Both the position numbers and the translations under genes were made by a program. Of a DNA stretch of 64,000 nt, positions 56,277-64,000 are shown in pieces. Source of the DNA: Qipengyuania aurantiaca (GTDB lineage: Bacteria > Pseudomonadota > Alphaproteobacteria > Sphingomonadales > Sphingomonadaceae); assembly GCF_019711375.1 (NCBI RefSeq), contig NZ_CP081295.1, positions 2,145,001 to 2,209,000 on the forward strand. Reading direction: 5' to 3'. The notes under the pieces are model-generated. The model was not told the DNA's origin. It searched no databases and saw only the letters and a list, made by a program, of their open reading frames with translations. Within the stretch, counting starts at the first letter, position 1, and every line of letters begins with the position of its first letter.

Positions 56277-58031
56277 TCAGCCGGCGCGGCTGCCGCCGTC
56301 GGCTTTCTTGTCGTCCGAATTGGCCACCGGGTTGAGCGGCAGCGCTGTGGCCTCGCTTGCCGCATCGTTGGCAAGGCGCCCCGCCTCGGCAAGGCGCTCC
56401 AACACGCGCTGCGCGGGTTCCGGGCGGCCGTAATGATAGCCTTGGCCTTTCAGCTTCCCCCAACGACCGAGCGCGTCGAGAATATCGGCGTTCTCAATGC
56501 CTTCCGCCGTGATCGGCAGCTTGAGCCCGTCGCTCATCGAAATGATCGCATCGACCAGCTTGTCGTTGCTGTCCTGCTTGTTGAGATCGCGGATGAAGCT
56601 GCGGTCGATCTTGAGGCGGTCGAAGGGCAGGCTGCGCAGCTGCGAGAGGCTGGCATAACCCGTGCCGAAATCGTCGAGGCTGACCTTCACGCCCTGGTTG
56701 CGCAGCGAGGTGATCATCGAGCGGACCATGCCGATATTCTCGTGCAGGCAGGTCTCGGTGATCTCGATCTCGAGGCGGTGGGCGGGGAAGCGGTGCTTGA
56801 CCAGCAGCTTGAGGATTTTCTGGGCGAACCAGGGGTCGCGCATCTGGACCGGCGAGATGTTTACCGACAGCGTCAGCTCCGGATCCCACTGGCTGGCGTC
56901 GGCGAAAGCGGCTTCGATCAGCTGCTCCGACATTTGAGCGATCACGCCGATTTCCTCGGCAATAGGGATGAAGATCTCGGGCGTGACCATGCCGAGTTCC
57001 GGCGAATCCCAGCGCGCGAGCATTTCGAAGCCGACCAGCCTTCCGCTGTCGAGGTCGATCTGCTGTTCGTAATAGGGAACGAACTCGCCCGCCTGCACGC
57101 CGCGGCGGATGCCGGCTTCCAGCTCGTTGCGGAAGCGCAGCTCGTTTTCCATCGGCGGTTCGAACCAGTAGAAGCGGTTCTTCCCCTTCTTCTTGGCGTG
57201 ATACATGGCGATATCCGCCTTGTGCATCAGGTCCTGCGCGGGAGTTTCCTTGCTTTCCGGATCGATCTGGAGCGAGCTGGCGCTGCCGATCGAGATGGTG
57301 ACCTCGATGGCGCTGCCCTGATGCACGACTGGACGTGAAATCTGTTCGATGATCCGCGTAGCGAGCAGGTCGATGCGGTCGCTGGCGTCGGTGTTGTAGG
57401 GCACGACGCAGAGGAATTCGTCCCCGCCGAGCCGGGCGATCATCGCTTCTTCGGGCAGCAGGTCGATAATGCGCTTGGCGGTGGTGCTCAGCACGGCATC
57501 GCCCATGGCATGGCCGTTGAGGTCATTGACCTGCTTGAAATTGTCGAGATCGATGGCAATCGCGGCGACGGCGCGCTTGCGGCCGGTCCTTTCCTGCAGC
57601 ATCGCGTCGAGCAGCTGCGCGAGGCTCCGGCGGTTGAGGCACCCGGTCAGGTCGTCGTAATCGGCCAGCCTGCGGGCCTCTTCTTCCAGGCGGCGGTGCT
57701 GCGCAATCTCGCCGGTCAGCGCCTTGTAGCGATTCCAGCCCAGCAGGATCAGCGCGATGTTGAGGAGGAGGGCTGCGGTCAGCAGCAGGTTGGGCGACGA
57801 ATCGCCGTTCGCTGCGGTGGCGGCTGCATCGAGCAGGGCGTTGCTGGCGGTGGCCACGAACAGCGCAATGGCCGCAAGGACCACGCCCAGAGTGACGAGA
57901 TCCTGCCCCTTGCGCCCGCGCAGGACGCGCGGCAACGCCCCCTTGGCGAGGTCGCGCTTTTCCAGGTCAGGTACTGGTTCTTGCGGCAAATGTGCCCCCA
58001 CATGCTGATCTGCACTCGCTCGAATATCCAC
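56277..58031 (-). CDS. GGDEF-EAL cyclic-di-GMP enzyme
   Basis: A 584-residue inner-membrane protein with two N-terminal helices (about residues 45-65 and 80-100). The GGDEF domain (about 125-285) has an intact RLGGDEF, and the EAL domain (about 300-550) has GFEMLARW in place of EAL, with NISP, ETCLHENI, DDFGTGYASL and AEGIEN present. The metal-binding Glu and Asp residues are kept, so both synthesis and breakdown of c-di-GMP are possible. No separate sensor domain is seen. Confidence 0.92.
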   Translation of the reverse strand: MDIRASADQHVGAHLPQEPVPDLEKRDLAKGALPRVLRGRKGQDLVTLGVVLAAIALFVATASNALLDAAATAANGDSSPNLLLTAALLLNIALILLGWNRYKALTGEIAQHRRLEEEARRLADYDDLTGCLNRRSLAQLLDAMLQERTGRKRAVAAIAIDLDNFKQVNDLNGHAMGDAVLSTTAKRIIDLLPEEAMIARLGGDEFLCVVPYNTDASDRIDLLATRIIEQISRPVVHQGSAIEVTISIGSASSLQIDPESKETPAQDLMHKADIAMYHAKKKGKNRFYWFEPPMENELRFRNELEAGIRRGVQAGEFVPYYEQQIDLDSGRLVGFEMLARWDSPELGMVTPEIFIPIAEEIGVIAQMSEQLIEAAFADASQWDPELTLSVNISPVQMRDPWFAQKILKLLVKHRFPAHRLEIEITETCLHENIGMVRSMITSLRNQGVKVSLDDFGTGYASLSQLRSLPFDRLKIDRSFIRDLNKQDSNDKLVDAIISMSDGLKLPITAEGIENADILDALGRWGKLKGQGYHYGRPEPAQRVLERLAEAGRLANDAASEATALPLNPVANSDDKKADGGSRAG

Positions 58032-58146
58032 ATGAGGCTAAAATCGGGTTAATTTTTCGCTACCGCTACCTCCTCGCTGGCCAGTGCGGGGATGGCTCGC
58101 TAGGCAGGCGCCAGTATTCCATCCCATACCCTAGGAGAGCCTCCGC

Positions 58147-58557
58147 ATGGCCCGTTACTGGCTGATGAAATCCGAACCCTTCAAGTACAGCTGGGACGAT
58201 CTCGTCGCCGAAAAGGAAGGCACGTGGGACGGGGTGCGCAACCACCGCGCGAAGAACAATCTCGCCGCGATGGAAGTGGGCGACCAGGCGTTTTTCTATC
58301 ACTCGCGCGAAGGGCTGGAGATCGTCGGCATCTGCGAAGTGAGCGTGGCGGGGATCACCGACCCGACCGACCCCGAAGGCAAGTGGGCGGCGGTAAAGAT
58401 CGTCCCCAAGACCAAGCTTCCTTCGCCTGTCTCGCTCAAGCAGATCAAGGCGGAGCCGCAGCTCGCCGATTGCGAATTGGTCAAGCTGTCGCGCCTGTCG
58501 GTGGCCGAGATCAAGCCGGAAGAATGGTCCATCATTCTCGAGATGGCGGGCATCTGA
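58147..58557 (+). CDS. EVE-domain protein
   Basis: A 136-residue stand-alone EVE (PUA-like) protein. It starts RYWLMKSEPFKYSWDDL, then GTWDGVRNHRAKNNL, the family pattern. EVE domains bind modified bases in DNA or RNA; the role of this single-domain bacterial form (thymocyte nuclear protein 1-like) is unsettled. Confidence 0.92.
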   Translation: MARYWLMKSEPFKYSWDDLVAEKEGTWDGVRNHRAKNNLAAMEVGDQAFFYHSREGLEIVGICEVSVAGITDPTDPEGKWAAVKIVPKTKLPSPVSLKQIKAEPQLADCELVKLSRLSVAEIKPEEWSIILEMAGI

Positions 58558-58634
58558 CGCGGCGAAGCGAAGGAACGGCGCGGGGCTCTCGCCGGTTCGC
58601 TTAGGGAACCCACCCTTTGCGAACGGAGAGCCCG

Positions 58635-59384
58635 ATGGCCCGATTTACCAACAAGCGTTTCCTTATCACCGGCGGCACCAGCGGCTTCGGCCTCGAAGCG
58701 GCGAAGATGATCGTGGCCGAAGGCGGCCATGTCGCGGTGACGGGTATGAGCGAAGGGCACCTGGACGAAGCGCGCGAGGCGCTGCCGGATGATGCACTGG
58801 TCCTCAAGAACGACGCTTCCGATCCCGAGGCGGCGAAACAGCTGGCGGCCAGCGTACGCGACCGGTTCGAGCAATTGGACGGCGTCTGGCTCAACGCAGG
58901 CTACGGCAAATTCGGCCCCAATGACGAGAACGACGCCACATTCTTCGACACAATGATGAACACCAACGTCCGCGGGCCGGTGCTGCAGATGGCTGCTATG
59001 ATGGCGGACATTGCCGATGGCGGTTCGGTGCTGCTGACTTCCTCGGTCGCGCCCTATCTTGGGCAGGCGCAGGGCGCGGTCTATGCGGCGACGAAGGCGG
59101 CGTGCCTGGCGCTCGCGCGCAGCTGGTCGAGCGCCCTGGCACCGCGCAAGATCCGCGTGAACTCGGTCGCGCCGGGACCGATCGATACCAATTTCATGGA
59201 AGGCATGGGCCTGTCGGACGAGCAGAAGGAACTGTTCGTGTCGCAGATCAAGGATCAGGTGCCGCTGGGTCGATTAGGCGAAGCGCGCGAGGTGGCCGAG
59301 GTCGCGCTCTTCCTGCTTTCGGAGCAGTCAAGTTACGTCACAGGCAGCGAATATTTCGTCGATGGCGGCATGACGAAGCGCTGA
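58635..59384 (+). CDS. Short-chain dehydrogenase/reductase
   Basis: A 249-residue classical SDR. It has the cofactor motif TGGTSGFG, the NAG motif LNAGYG, the catalytic Ser (SSVAPY) and YAATK. The C-terminal YVTGSEYFVDGGMTK is typical. Substrate unknown. ATG 58635 has GGAGAG upstream. Confidence 0.92.
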   Translation: MARFTNKRFLITGGTSGFGLEAAKMIVAEGGHVAVTGMSEGHLDEAREALPDDALVLKNDASDPEAAKQLAASVRDRFEQLDGVWLNAGYGKFGPNDENDATFFDTMMNTNVRGPVLQMAAMMADIADGGSVLLTSSVAPYLGQAQGAVYAATKAACLALARSWSSALAPRKIRVNSVAPGPIDTNFMEGMGLSDEQKELFVSQIKDQVPLGRLGEAREVAEVALFLLSEQSSYVTGSEYFVDGGMTKR

Positions 59385-59505
59385 CGCGGCCTGCCGCATT
59401 CGGGTTTCGGGTGGTCGCAATCAAGCGGAACGGGATGCACCCTCGCCCCGTTATCTCCCTGTAAGCGCGCCGTTTTTGGCGTAACAAAACAAAAGGAGAG
59501 GCCCC

Positions 59506-59676
59506 ATGGGCGAACTGACCGAAAAGATCAAAGGCAACACCAACGAAGCCATCGGCAATGTGAAGCAGCAGTCGGGTGATCCCGAAACGCGCGCCGAAGG
59601 CCGCCAGCAGGAACAGAAGGGCGAAGCCCAGCAGTTCAAGGGCGAAATCGAGGGCAAATTCGGCAACGACATTTGA
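59506..59676 (+). CDS. CsbD-family stress protein
   Basis: A 56-residue hydrophilic protein: MGELTEKIKGNTNEAIGNVK at the start, then KGEAQQFKGEIEGKFG. These are the CsbD repeat-like segments (K-G-x2-N-E-x2-G-x2-K). Such proteins are general-stress induced; their function is unknown. AAGGAGAG precedes the ATG. Confidence 0.92.
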   Translation: MGELTEKIKGNTNEAIGNVKQQSGDPETRAEGRQQEQKGEAQQFKGEIEGKFGNDI

Positions 59677-59707
59677 CGCCGACGCTTCACGCTGAGTTTC
59701 AGCGAGG

Positions 59708-59740
59708 AAGGGCCGTCTCCTTACCGGGAGGCGGCCCTTT
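59708..59740 (+). terminator. Terminator after the CsbD gene
   Basis: A stem AAGGGCCGTCTCC / GGGAGGCGGCCCTT with a short loop and one mismatch, ending in TTT, lies between the csbD-like gene and the convergent thiamine diphosphate enzyme gene. Confidence 0.8.
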
Positions 59741-59748
59741 CGCTTGAG

Positions 59749-61425
59749 TCACTTGTTCCTGAGGCCCGACACGGTTGCTCCGCTGGCCGCGAGCTGTTCG
59801 ATCTCGATGTGGCAGTGGATCAGACGCAGGCCGCTGCGGCCTTCTGCGGCAACGAGCGCGTCCTTGAATTCCTGCGTGGTCCGTGCAGTCGCCGACCAGC
59901 CGCCGAAGGCTGTGGCCAGCGCGGCAAAATCGGGATTGGCGAGGCGGGTGCCGCTGATCCTCTCTTCGCCCGGGAATTCGCGCTCCTGATGCATGCGGAT
60001 GGTGCCGTAGGCGGAGTTGTCGACCACGATGACGATTAGGTTTGCGCCGTGCTGGACGGCGGTCGCCAATTCCTGCCCGTTCATGAGGAAATCGCCGTCA
60101 CCCGCCACGGCGACCACGGTGCGGTCCGAGTGGCGCAGAGAGGCGGCGACGGCGGCTGGCACGCCATATCCCATGGCGCCGCAGGTCGGGGCGAGCTGCG
60201 TCGGATAGCCCTCATAGCGCCAGTAACGATGCCACCAGCCGGCGAAATTGCCCGCTCCGTTGCAGATGATCGTGTCGGCAGGGAGCGTGTCGCGCATGAA
60301 CTGGACGCACTGGCCCATGTCGAGCGCGAAATCGGGCGAAGGGTGCGCAGTCGCCCAGGCCTGCCATTCGGCATGCGCCTCGGCCCCGGCGTCGAAGTCG
60401 AGCACCTCGCCTTCGTCCCACAGAGCCGCGCTTTCGGCGAATTCGTCCATCTCGGCGCAAATCGCGAGATCGGCCGGGTAGACGCTGTTGAGTTCGTTCG
60501 GGTCGGGATGGATGTGGACCAGCTTGCGGTCCCCATCGACCAGCGGCGGGACGGCGTAGCCATCGGTCGTCGCCTCGCCCAATCGCGCGCCCACGGCGAG
60601 GACGAGGTCGGCATTCTTCACCCGCTCGACCAGCTTGGGATTGGGCCCGTAACCGAGGTTGCCCGCATAGACGCGGCTTGAGGGCGAGATCGCGTCCTGC
60701 CGCCGGAAGGCCGTCGCCACCGGGATGCCGAGCCGTTCGGCGAAGAGCTGGAAGTATTCGCGCGCCTTGGCGTTCCATCCCGCACCGCCGATCACCGCGA
60801 TGGGTGAGGCGGCGTCGGCAAGCAGGGCCATCATCGCCTGCATCGCGTCGGGGCAGGGGGCCTGCGCCGGACGCTCGACGCGGGGGCGCGGCTTTGCCCC
60901 GGTGTCGCGGCTCAGCATGTCTTCGGGCAGGGCCAATACGACGGGTCCGGGGCGGCCTGAAATGGCGGTGGCGTAAGCGCGTGCGACATACTCGGGAATG
61001 CGATCGGCCGAATCGATCCGCGCGGCCCATTTGGCGATGGGGCCGAAGAAGGCTGCAAAGTCGACTTCCTGAAAGCCCTCGCGGTCACGCATCTCGCTGT
61101 CGACGTCACCGACAAACAGGATCATCGGCTGCGAATCCTGCATCGCGACATGGACGCCTATACTGGCGTTGGTCGCGCCCGGACCGCGGGTGACGAAGGC
61201 GACACCCGGCCTCTGCGTCATCGCGCCATCGGCGCAGGCCATCATCGCCACCCCGCCTTCCTGCCGGCAGGTGACGAGGTCGATCGCGTCTTGCTGCCCC
61301 AGCGCGTCGAGCACCTGGAGAAAGCTCTCGCCGGGGACGGTGAAGATCCGCTCGCACCCCTGTTCGATCAGGCAGTCGACGAGCAGCTTGGCGGCGGCGG
61401 GGGTAGGTCGCGTGGTCATGGCCAC
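59749..61425 (-). CDS. Thiamine diphosphate-dependent enzyme, acetolactate synthase-like
   Basis: A 558-residue three-domain enzyme. It has FTVPGESFLQVLDAL with the catalytic Glu region, a central domain (about 195-330), and the cofactor motif GDGDFLMNGQELATAVQHGA followed by IVVDNSAYG. No small regulatory subunit gene (ilvN) is adjacent, so it may be a catabolic or other decarboxylase rather than the biosynthetic IlvB. The substrate is unknown. Confidence 0.88.
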   Translation of the reverse strand: MAMTTRPTPAAAKLLVDCLIEQGCERIFTVPGESFLQVLDALGQQDAIDLVTCRQEGGVAMMACADGAMTQRPGVAFVTRGPGATNASIGVHVAMQDSQPMILFVGDVDSEMRDREGFQEVDFAAFFGPIAKWAARIDSADRIPEYVARAYATAISGRPGPVVLALPEDMLSRDTGAKPRPRVERPAQAPCPDAMQAMMALLADAASPIAVIGGAGWNAKAREYFQLFAERLGIPVATAFRRQDAISPSSRVYAGNLGYGPNPKLVERVKNADLVLAVGARLGEATTDGYAVPPLVDGDRKLVHIHPDPNELNSVYPADLAICAEMDEFAESAALWDEGEVLDFDAGAEAHAEWQAWATAHPSPDFALDMGQCVQFMRDTLPADTIICNGAGNFAGWWHRYWRYEGYPTQLAPTCGAMGYGVPAAVAASLRHSDRTVVAVAGDGDFLMNGQELATAVQHGANLIVIVVDNSAYGTIRMHQEREFPGEERISGTRLANPDFAALATAFGGWSATARTTQEFKDALVAAEGRSGLRLIHCHIEIEQLAASGATVSGLRNK

Positions 61426-61544
61426 GCCGGTTAGCGAGGCGTGCGGTCTCGCGCAATCGAATGCATCGCGGTTCCCACTTATCCCCGTGATTTGGAAAAG
61501 CTGTCCCGAACTGGGGCAGGGCGGATTTGCGGGGAAACCGATAG

Positions 61545-61559
61545 TTAAAAAAACGTTAA
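61545..61559. promoter_or_regulatory. CtrA-type box TTAA-N7-TTAA
   Basis: TTAA-AAAAACG-TTAA is an exact match to the full CtrA binding pattern. It lies 9 bases before ATG 61569 and about 120 before the divergent thiamine diphosphate enzyme gene. So near the ATG it would either repress or imply a downstream start. Chance is possible. Confidence 0.5.
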
Positions 61560-61568
61560 ACAGGCATC

Positions 61569-61763
61569 ATGAGACGCGCACTTGTCCTCTCGAACGAAGC
61601 CGCCCGCCACTGGATGCGGGCCAGCTTGCCGACCCGCCGCCGCATGTTTGCGGACACGCCGCAAGGCACGCTGGTCGACTGGAAGCTGACGGCGAACGAC
61701 GTGCGCGGTGTGGCGACGACCTATTTCGCGACTGTCGCTGCGGTTCTCGCCTTCATCATCTAA
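61569..61763 (+). CDS. Small membrane protein of unknown function
   Basis: A 64-residue protein with a basic N-terminal half (RHWMRASLPTRRRMF) and one C-terminal helix (GVATTYFATVAAVLAFII), a tail-anchored layout. I do not recognise the family. A CtrA-type box lies just upstream. The codon use is like that of its neighbours. ATG 61614 is an alternative start. Confidence 0.6.
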   Translation: MRRALVLSNEAARHWMRASLPTRRRMFADTPQGTLVDWKLTANDVRGVATTYFATVAAVLAFII

Positions 61764-61785
61764 AAAGGGGCGAGGGCCAAGAGCC

Positions 61786-63126
61786 CTATTCTTCGTGCAT
61801 CCCGGAGGCGCGCTCGGCCTCGAGTAGACGCTTGCCGAGCCATGCCGACACGAGGCACATGGCTGCGCTTATCAGCACCTGTTCCACGATCGGCACGCCC
61901 GCGGCGCTCATCGCCATGGCAAGAAGTGATCCGCCCACCATCGCGCCCGAATTGACGATATTGTTCGCCGCTATCGTGCGGGAGGCCTTGTCCGGCGCCA
62001 CGCGCGTGGTGAGGAAAGCGTAGAGCGGTACGACGAACATACCGCCCGCGACCGCAATGCCGAGCAGGCACAGAAGGATGACCGAGGCCATCGGCCAGGC
62101 AAGGAAGCCCGCGACGTCGAGCAACTGGTCCGGCTTGTCCGCCTGCCACAGCTTGCACACGGCATAGAAGGCGACCACGAAGACGCCCATCGCGATCACC
62201 GATTGCGGGGCGTAGCGCGCCGAAACCTTGCCCTTCAGCAGCGCACCCACCGCGACCGAGCCGATGGCAACCCCGACCGAGAAGACCACGAGAAAGATGC
62301 TTGCCACTTCCTTGCTCGCCATGATCACGTTCTTGGCGAGCGGCGGGAACTGGATGAAGAGCACTGCGCCGATGGTCCAGAAGAAGCTTATGGCAAGGAT
62401 AGCGTAGAAGACTTCCGCCTGGTGCATCGTGTCGCGCACCAGCTTCACCGAGGCGCGCAGGATGTGCCAATCGAGCTTTTCGACCGCGCCCTGCGGCGGA
62501 GCGTCCGGCACCTGCCGGGACACCAGATAGCCCACGACGGAGGTCAGGATAATGCCAACGGCAGCCACCTCGACCGGGATCCAGCCGGCAAGGATGGTGC
62601 CCGCCAGAATGGCGATATAGGTGCCCGCCTCGACGAGGCCGGTGCCCGCCAGCACTTCCTCCTTGCGCAAATGTTGCGGCAGGATCGCGTATTTGATCGG
62701 GCCGAGGAAGGTCGACTGGATGCCGGTCATGAACAGCGCCAGCAGCATCAGGAGGACCGGCACGCTGGTGTCGATGCCAAGGAGGTTCACCGGCATTTCG
62801 TACCCGCGCCAAGCAAGGAATAGGCCGGTCGCGCCGATCAGCATGAGCAGGATTTCGAAGGCCTTCACCCGGCGGATGATCGCGGCCTTGTCGCGCATGT
62901 CGGCCAGCTGCCCCGCCAGCGCCGAGAGGACGAAGAAGGGCAGGATGAACAGGCCCGAAGCCACGGCGGAGAACATCCCTTCCGCCTCTTCCGAATTGTA
63001 GATCTGATAGACGACGAACAGGACCATCGCGGTCTTGTAGAGATTGTCGTTGAAGGCGTTGAAAAGCTGCGTGACGAACAGCGGCAGGAACCGCCGCGTG
63101 CGCAGGAGATGCGTACTTGTGAACAT
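61786..63126 (-). CDS. MFS transporter, LplT-like (lysophospholipid)
   Basis: A 446-residue major-facilitator protein with about twelve helices. It begins with RFLPLFVTQLFNAFNDNLYK, a signature of the LplT branch, which flips lysophospholipids inward. The usual partner acyltransferase (Aas) is not next to it here. ATG 63126 is preferred since the upstream in-frame extension is not hydrophobic. It is divergent from pgsA. Confidence 0.85.
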   Translation of the reverse strand: MFTSTHLLRTRRFLPLFVTQLFNAFNDNLYKTAMVLFVVYQIYNSEEAEGMFSAVASGLFILPFFVLSALAGQLADMRDKAAIIRRVKAFEILLMLIGATGLFLAWRGYEMPVNLLGIDTSVPVLLMLLALFMTGIQSTFLGPIKYAILPQHLRKEEVLAGTGLVEAGTYIAILAGTILAGWIPVEVAAVGIILTSVVGYLVSRQVPDAPPQGAVEKLDWHILRASVKLVRDTMHQAEVFYAILAISFFWTIGAVLFIQFPPLAKNVIMASKEVASIFLVVFSVGVAIGSVAVGALLKGKVSARYAPQSVIAMGVFVVAFYAVCKLWQADKPDQLLDVAGFLAWPMASVILLCLLGIAVAGGMFVVPLYAFLTTRVAPDKASRTIAANNIVNSGAMVGGSLLAMAMSAAGVPIVEQVLISAAMCLVSAWLGKRLLEAERASGMHEE

Positions 63127-63242
63127 GACCCCCCGGGAGGAAACCTTCCGTATAGGAACCCTTGGTAGAGACATCGCGGCGGCGGACAACCCCGCTTGGT
63201 ATCTTTTGCGGCAGGGCGAATGCCGTTAGGGGAGCATTCCAG

Positions 63243-63836
63243 ATGCTGAATTTGCCCAACATCCTGACCCTGTCGCGCATCGTGGCGATACCCGTGCTGG
63301 CTTTCCTGTTATGGTGGCCGGGCTGGGAGGCAGGCTATCTGATGGCGTTCGGCCTCTATGCGCTGATGGCGATTACCGACTATTTCGACGGCTATCTGGC
63401 GCGCACCAGCGGAACGGTGTCGAAGCTTGGCATCTTCCTCGATCCGATTGCGGACAAGATCATGGTGGCAGCCGTGATCCTGGTGCTGGCGGCGCAGGGC
63501 GTGCTGCGCGGGCCTTATGTGGGCGACGCGCACGTGATCGCGGGCCTCATCATCCTCGTGCGCGAGATTGCCGTGTCGGGCCTGCGCGAATTCCTGGGTG
63601 GCCTGCAGGTATCCGTGCCCGTCAGCCGGCTGGCGAAATGGAAGACGACCTTCCAGCTTCTTGCCCTCGGCTCACTCATCCTCGGGCAGGGCCTGCCGGA
63701 ATGGAACGTCATGCTGGGCAGCGTGGAGGCCAACGTGCCGCACACGGTCGGCCTCGTGACGCTTTGGGCGGCCGCGGTGATGACTGTCATCACCGGCTGG
63801 GATTACCTGCGCGTCGGCCTCAAACACATGGATTAA
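63243..63836 (+). CDS. pgsA: CDP-diacylglycerol-glycerol-3-phosphate 3-phosphatidyltransferase
   Basis: A 197-residue membrane enzyme of phosphatidylglycerol synthesis. It begins NLPNILTLSRIVAIPVLAF and has the CDP-alcohol motif DYFDGYLARTSGTVSKLGIF followed by LDPIADK. It uses CDP-diacylglycerol from CdsA. ATG 63243 gives the family N-terminus. Confidence 0.96.
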   Translation: MLNLPNILTLSRIVAIPVLAFLLWWPGWEAGYLMAFGLYALMAITDYFDGYLARTSGTVSKLGIFLDPIADKIMVAAVILVLAAQGVLRGPYVGDAHVIAGLIILVREIAVSGLREFLGGLQVSVPVSRLAKWKTTFQLLALGSLILGQGLPEWNVMLGSVEANVPHTVGLVTLWAAAVMTVITGWDYLRVGLKHMD

Positions 63837-63940
63837 GGCAAGCGCGGCCACATTGCTGCGACGAAACGGTTTGCGGCATAGATGCAACGCGCGTTGCATG
63901 GTGAACGATTTATCAACCAATCGCGTTCATACCATGAGAC

Positions 63941-64000
63941 ATGAGCGCAACCATTCATATGCTTCTCGCAGCACTGCTCAAGGTCGGTGCCGTCGCAATG
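63941..64000 (+). CDS. Start of a further gene, cut by the window end
   Basis: ATG 63941 opens a frame with a hydrophobic stretch (MSATIHMLLAALLKVGAVAM) that could be a signal peptide or first helix. Only 20 codons are in the window, so no function can be given. A second ATG at 63934 in another frame gives a polar sequence and is less likely. Confidence 0.35.
   Translation, partial: MSATIHMLLAALLKVGAVAM

Overview
This window is from an alphaproteobacterium, most likely of the order Sphingomonadales and probably the Erythrobacteraceae. I infer this from protein resemblance (no search was possible), high GC, a bamA-skp-fabZ run with no lpxD/lpxA/lpxB beside it (sphingomonads carry glycosphingolipid instead of lipopolysaccharide), alphaproteobacterial regulatory motifs (an FNR/FixK box, a GTTC-N7-GTTC LexA box, a TTAA-N7-TTAA CtrA box) and two copies of a roughly 90-bp palindromic repeat.

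Layout. 1-1.4 kb: 3' end of 23S rRNA, 5S rRNA, a terminator and tRNA-fMet. 1.4-15.9 kb: a stretch I read as an old genomic island in the 3' end of tRNA-fMet. It starts with the truncated remnant of a large serine recombinase whose stop codon lies on the tRNA anticodon loop. It then has a three-gene cassette of unknown function and a complete micro-oxic respiration block on the minus strand: an FNR/CRP-family regulator, cytochrome cbb3 oxidase ccoNOQP, its assembly genes ccoGHIS, a small Cys-rich exported protein and hemN. A divergent ompW and an AhpD-like gene follow. A decayed copy of the tRNA 3' end and a strong terminator close it. Three FNR-type boxes with the same CCAG spacer sit before ccoN, between fnr and ompW, and before hemN.

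16.3-25 kb: three translationally coupled genes (serine hydrolase, metallophosphoesterase, and a 1266-residue GMC oxidoreductase-alpha/beta hydrolase fusion), then a ketoacyl synthase III homologue that overlaps tail to tail with a PAP2-family membrane protein. 25-26.7 kb: psd-pssA for phosphatidylethanolamine. 27-42 kb: the essential run rpsB-tsf-(insert)-pyrH-frr-uppS-cdsA-dxr-rseP-bamA-skp-fabZ, then rpmE. The insert between tsf and pyrH is a divergent formylglycine-generating enzyme/sulfatase pair of visibly lower GC.

42-49.5 kb: a GFA-fold protein and a 2-oxoglutarate oxygenase, tRNA-His, leucine dehydrogenase, and the cytochrome c maturation genes ccmCDEFGH plus a ccmI-like TPR gene; these would supply the haem c of CcoO and CcoP. 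49.6-64 kb: kup, two GNAT acetyltransferases, dapF-mtaB-ftsY-yciB, a GGDEF-EAL protein, an EVE protein, an SDR, CsbD, a thiamine diphosphate enzyme, an LplT-like transporter, pgsA and the start of one more gene.

Most of the window is ordinary core genome. The main points of interest are the tRNA-fMet island with its self-contained FNR regulon, the unknown cassette beside the recombinase remnant, the small Cys-rich protein at the end of the cco operon, the lipoprotein FGE/sulfatase pair, and a 19-bp insertion that appears to have moved the start codon of frr.
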